In this document: one piece after another, positions 62,083 through 64,000 of the stretch
How the letters are laid out: each line of letters starts with the position of its first letter
Numbering within the stretch: the stretch's first letter is position 1
Assembly (NCBI GenBank): GCA_964408455.1
Contig: CAYOZN010000024.1
Span: 34,091-98,090, forward strand
Length of the DNA: 64,000 nt
From: CAYOZN01 sp964408455
GTDB taxonomy: Bacteria; Planctomycetota; Phycisphaerae; UBA1845; UTPLA1
Direction of reading: 5' to 3'
The notes under the pieces: generated by a model
What the model saw: the letters and a program-made list of their open reading frames with translations, nothing else
What the model was told of the DNA's origin: nothing
Database searches by the model: none
Made by a program: the position numbers and the translations under genes

Positions 62083-63576
62083 ATGCGCAAAACCCTTGTC
62101 ATCGTGCTTGTCGCACTGTTCGAAACATCCCTCGCGACCGGGCAAACCGCGAATTCGGCTGATGTTCAATGGCCGCCAAATGTCGCCGGCCAGCGCGCCA
62201 GGGCCTATCTGGACGCGTTCAACTCCGGCGATGATCGCGCCATGCGCCGTTTCTACGAGCAACATCGCTCGCCGGAAAACCTGCGAAAGCGACCTCTCGA
62301 TGTACGCCTGAATGAGCAGCGACAAATTCGCGAAAAGCTCGGCAAGCTCACGCCCGCGATGGTTCGCGCGGAGAGCGAGCGCGTCCTCGAAGTAATCGCA
62401 AAGCCCGAGAAGCTTGACCTGTGGATGGGCCTGCGTGTAATGCTTGAAGACAAGCCACCGTACTACATCGCCGAGATTCGCATCCAGGCCGCTTCTCCTC
62501 CAACCACCACGCTCAGAGACTATACCGACTGGACCGATCTCGCGTCGCTCGCCGAACAGGCGCGCACCGACTGCGGCGCACCCGGCTTCGCCATCTGCGT
62601 CGTACACGCCGGCAAGCTCGATACCGCCGTGGCCGGCGTCCGGCAGCTAATGCGGTCAAAGCCGATCCGGCCAGACGACGCGTTTCACATCGGCTCGGTC
62701 GGCAAAGCCATGTCCGCGACGGTCATCGCCGCCTTGATTGAAGACGGCATCCTGCAATGGGACACCACCATCGGCGGCGTGCTCAAGGATGTCTCGATGC
62801 GTGACACGTATCGAGCCGTCACCATTGAGCAGCTCATGCAACAGCGCGGCGGGCTGTCGGCATTCGTCGAGTTCGACCCCGAGGCGAATCGCAGGGCGGA
62901 CGACTGGAGTCCGACACGAGAGCGTGCGGCGTTCGTCGCGACGGCGCTGATGTGCGAGCCGGCCGGCAAACCCGGGACGATGTTCCAGTATGCCAACGCC
63001 AGTTACGCAACAGCGGCCTACATGGCCGAGGTGCTGACCGAAAAGAGCTGGGAGGACCTCGTGCGCGAGCGGCTGTTCGCGCCGCTCGAAATGAAACGCG
63101 CCGGCTTTGGCTGGCCTGCGACCAGGGACAAGCGGAACCAGCCGCGCGGACATTTCGGTACGCCGCCGAATCTCCGCGTACAGCGGTTTGACGAGTATTC
63201 GCTCCCTAGCCTTCTCCGCCCGTCCGGAGATGTGCATTGTTCCATCGAGGAATTCGGTCGATTCGCCGCCCTGCACCTTCGCGGGCTCCGCGGTGAGAAG
63301 ACCGTCCTGAAGCCGCAGACAATTGAGAGACTCCATCGCGCTCCCGCGGACAGCGGAGACAGCGTTGCCTACGCCTGCGGATGGATAATCGAAGCTGGAC
63401 CGGACGGCGAGCCGATGCACTTCCACGCCGGATCAGCCCACACATTCTACGCCCTCCTCACCCTCTACCCCCGGAGTGATGTGGCGGTGGCTGTCGTGGC
63501 AAACGCCGGCACAAGCGTCGAGGCAGTTGCGAAGCGTGTGACGCAGGCAGCGCACCGACGCTACTCGAAGCAGTAG
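62083..63576 (+). CDS. Serine beta-lactamase-fold hydrolase (class C-like), secreted
   Basis: 497 residues. Signal peptide VIVLVALFETSLATG, then a 130-residue N-terminal domain not seen in simple penicillin-binding relatives, then the beta-lactamase fold: SxxK at HIGSVGKAMSATV (Ser 205, Lys 208), YAN (303) in FQYANASYATAAYMAEVL, and a C-terminal HAGSAHTFYALLTLYP in the KTG position. Catalytic residues are present. Likely an esterase or peptidase outside the membrane; antibiotic hydrolysis is not implied. Starts 45 bases after the previous gene, so co-transcription is possible. Confidence 0.87.
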   Translation: MRKTLVIVLVALFETSLATGQTANSADVQWPPNVAGQRARAYLDAFNSGDDRAMRRFYEQHRSPENLRKRPLDVRLNEQRQIREKLGKLTPAMVRAESERVLEVIAKPEKLDLWMGLRVMLEDKPPYYIAEIRIQAASPPTTTLRDYTDWTDLASLAEQARTDCGAPGFAICVVHAGKLDTAVAGVRQLMRSKPIRPDDAFHIGSVGKAMSATVIAALIEDGILQWDTTIGGVLKDVSMRDTYRAVTIEQLMQQRGGLSAFVEFDPEANRRADDWSPTRERAAFVATALMCEPAGKPGTMFQYANASYATAAYMAEVLTEKSWEDLVRERLFAPLEMKRAGFGWPATRDKRNQPRGHFGTPPNLRVQRFDEYSLPSLLRPSGDVHCSIEEFGRFAALHLRGLRGEKTVLKPQTIERLHRAPADSGDSVAYACGWIIEAGPDGEPMHFHAGSAHTFYALLTLYPRSDVAVAVVANAGTSVEAVAKRVTQAAHRRYSKQ

Positions 63577-63579
63577 AGC

Positions 63580-63745
63580 CTATCCCAAAACCTCTTTGAG
63601 CAACAGGATCGTGCAGCTCAGATGAAGAAAGCCGCAGAACAGTGCCGTCGACTTCTCTCACCGAATGCACAGTCGACGAAAGTTCTGGAACCAACTGATC
63701 GTGGCGGCACTGACAACTTTGTGGCGAAAATCGAATCCCGCCTGG
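63580..63745 (-). mobile_element. IS5-type transposase C-terminal remnant with premature stop
   Basis: Minus-strand translation reads AGFDFRHKVVSAATISWFQN then FRRLCIR, a stop (TGA at 63660-63658), EKSTALFCGFLHLSC and LLLKEVLG followed by a stop. This matches the C-terminal end of IS5/IS1182-like transposases, where the stop position is normally Trp. Only about 55 codons remain, so it is a decayed fragment. No inverted repeats were identified. Confidence 0.7.
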
Positions 63746-63820
63746 GCCGACGGCTGCGGGCGCTGCCGCCCGGGCGACCGCGGAAGAAGGCGAAGTAGAC
63801 GCACAGAAACCGGTAGCTGT

Positions 63821-63856
63821 CCCGAATGGCAAAGCCGTCCCGAATGGCAAAGCCGT
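63821..63856. repeat. 18-bp tandem duplication
   Basis: CCCGAATGGCAAAGCCGT is present twice in direct succession (63821-63838, 63839-63856). Confidence 0.9.
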
Positions 63857-63951
63857 CAGGCCCGCGGGGAACGGCGAGCTAATCTATTGGGTAGCTGCTG
63901 CGTCCCGGGTGCCGCGGCGGCACTTTGACAAGTAAACACGTCGTCGTGACG

Positions 63952-63991
63952 CGCGCTCCGCTTTGCATCGCTTTGCATCGCCTGTTTTTCT
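63952..63991. repeat. Dispersed repeat, inverted copy of the 26132-26174 element
   Basis: CGCGCTCCGCTTTGCATCG, then a second CTTTGCATCG, then CCTGTTTTTC: reverse complement of the AAACAGGCG...GCAAAGCG element near 26132. Confidence 0.75.
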
Positions 63992-64000
63992 GCGCCGCAT

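Overview
The window is high-GC bacterial chromosome, most likely from a planctomycete, possibly Phycisphaerae-like. The pointers are a prepilin-type secreted protein with the H-X9-DG layout (58874-59764), a PEP-CTERM protein and an exosortase, membrane proteins ending in a C-x-YDLTGN...CPECG zinc ribbon (27204-28720), large secreted proteins made of Cys-rich GACC modules with dockerin-like ends (33238-41174, 54170-58643), and many short palindromic intergenic repeats. This assignment rests on family knowledge and not on a marker gene. No rRNA, tRNA or CRISPR array was seen.

Layout. 1-3400: peptidase T (cut by the left edge), three tandem small lipobox proteins, alanine racemase. 3567-9850: ABC exporter operon, a membrane-anchored protein, a stand-alone LigD-type phosphoesterase domain, a TPR lipoprotein and an AMMECR1 protein. 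9904-13011 (minus): DUF2752 protein, two related lipoproteins and a glycosyltransferase in one run. 13288-15924: a prenyltransferase/squalene-oxidase-repeat protein followed 3 bases later by a family-4 uracil-DNA glycosylase. 16297-21542: lysine 6-transaminase and aminoadipate-semialdehyde dehydrogenase, which together oxidise lysine to 2-aminoadipate, separated by a UPF0175/DUF3368 toxin-antitoxin pair, a membrane protein and a YceI protein. 21720-24253: PEP-CTERM protein, TatD-type hydrolase, small conserved protein. 24534-32001: cystathionine beta-synthase and cystathionine gamma-synthase/lyase (transsulfuration) flanking an RRM protein, three paralogous zinc-ribbon membrane proteins, a decayed PIN toxin with its antitoxin, and a queuosine-precursor transporter.

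33238-41174 holds two giant paralogous secreted Cys-rich proteins in tandem, with similar promoter-like elements and terminator hairpins. Next comes an ECF sigma factor paired with a membrane protein that carries a dockerin-like EF-hand outside the membrane (41516-42594). 42911-45934 encodes the three-subunit NAD(P) transhydrogenase, followed by a histone-deacetylase-fold enzyme. 46991-50947: zinc-ribbon protein, RCK channel-like protein, RluA pseudouridine synthase, and an XrtH-like exosortase with a membrane partner. 50966-59764: M28 peptidase lipoprotein, Tat-exported PLP enzyme, two tandem trypsin-like dockerin proteins (one with a likely broken triad) and the pseudopilin. 60494-63576: a second ECF sigma/membrane partner pair, a divergent membrane protein and a beta-lactamase-fold hydrolase. 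The right end carries an IS5-type transposase remnant and repeats.

The envelope dominates: exosortase, lipoproteins, dockerin-tailed secreted proteins and two sigma/membrane-partner switches. The strongest candidates for something undescribed are the sigma factor with a dockerin-bearing partner, the tandem small lipobox family, and the family of 22-nt palindromes.
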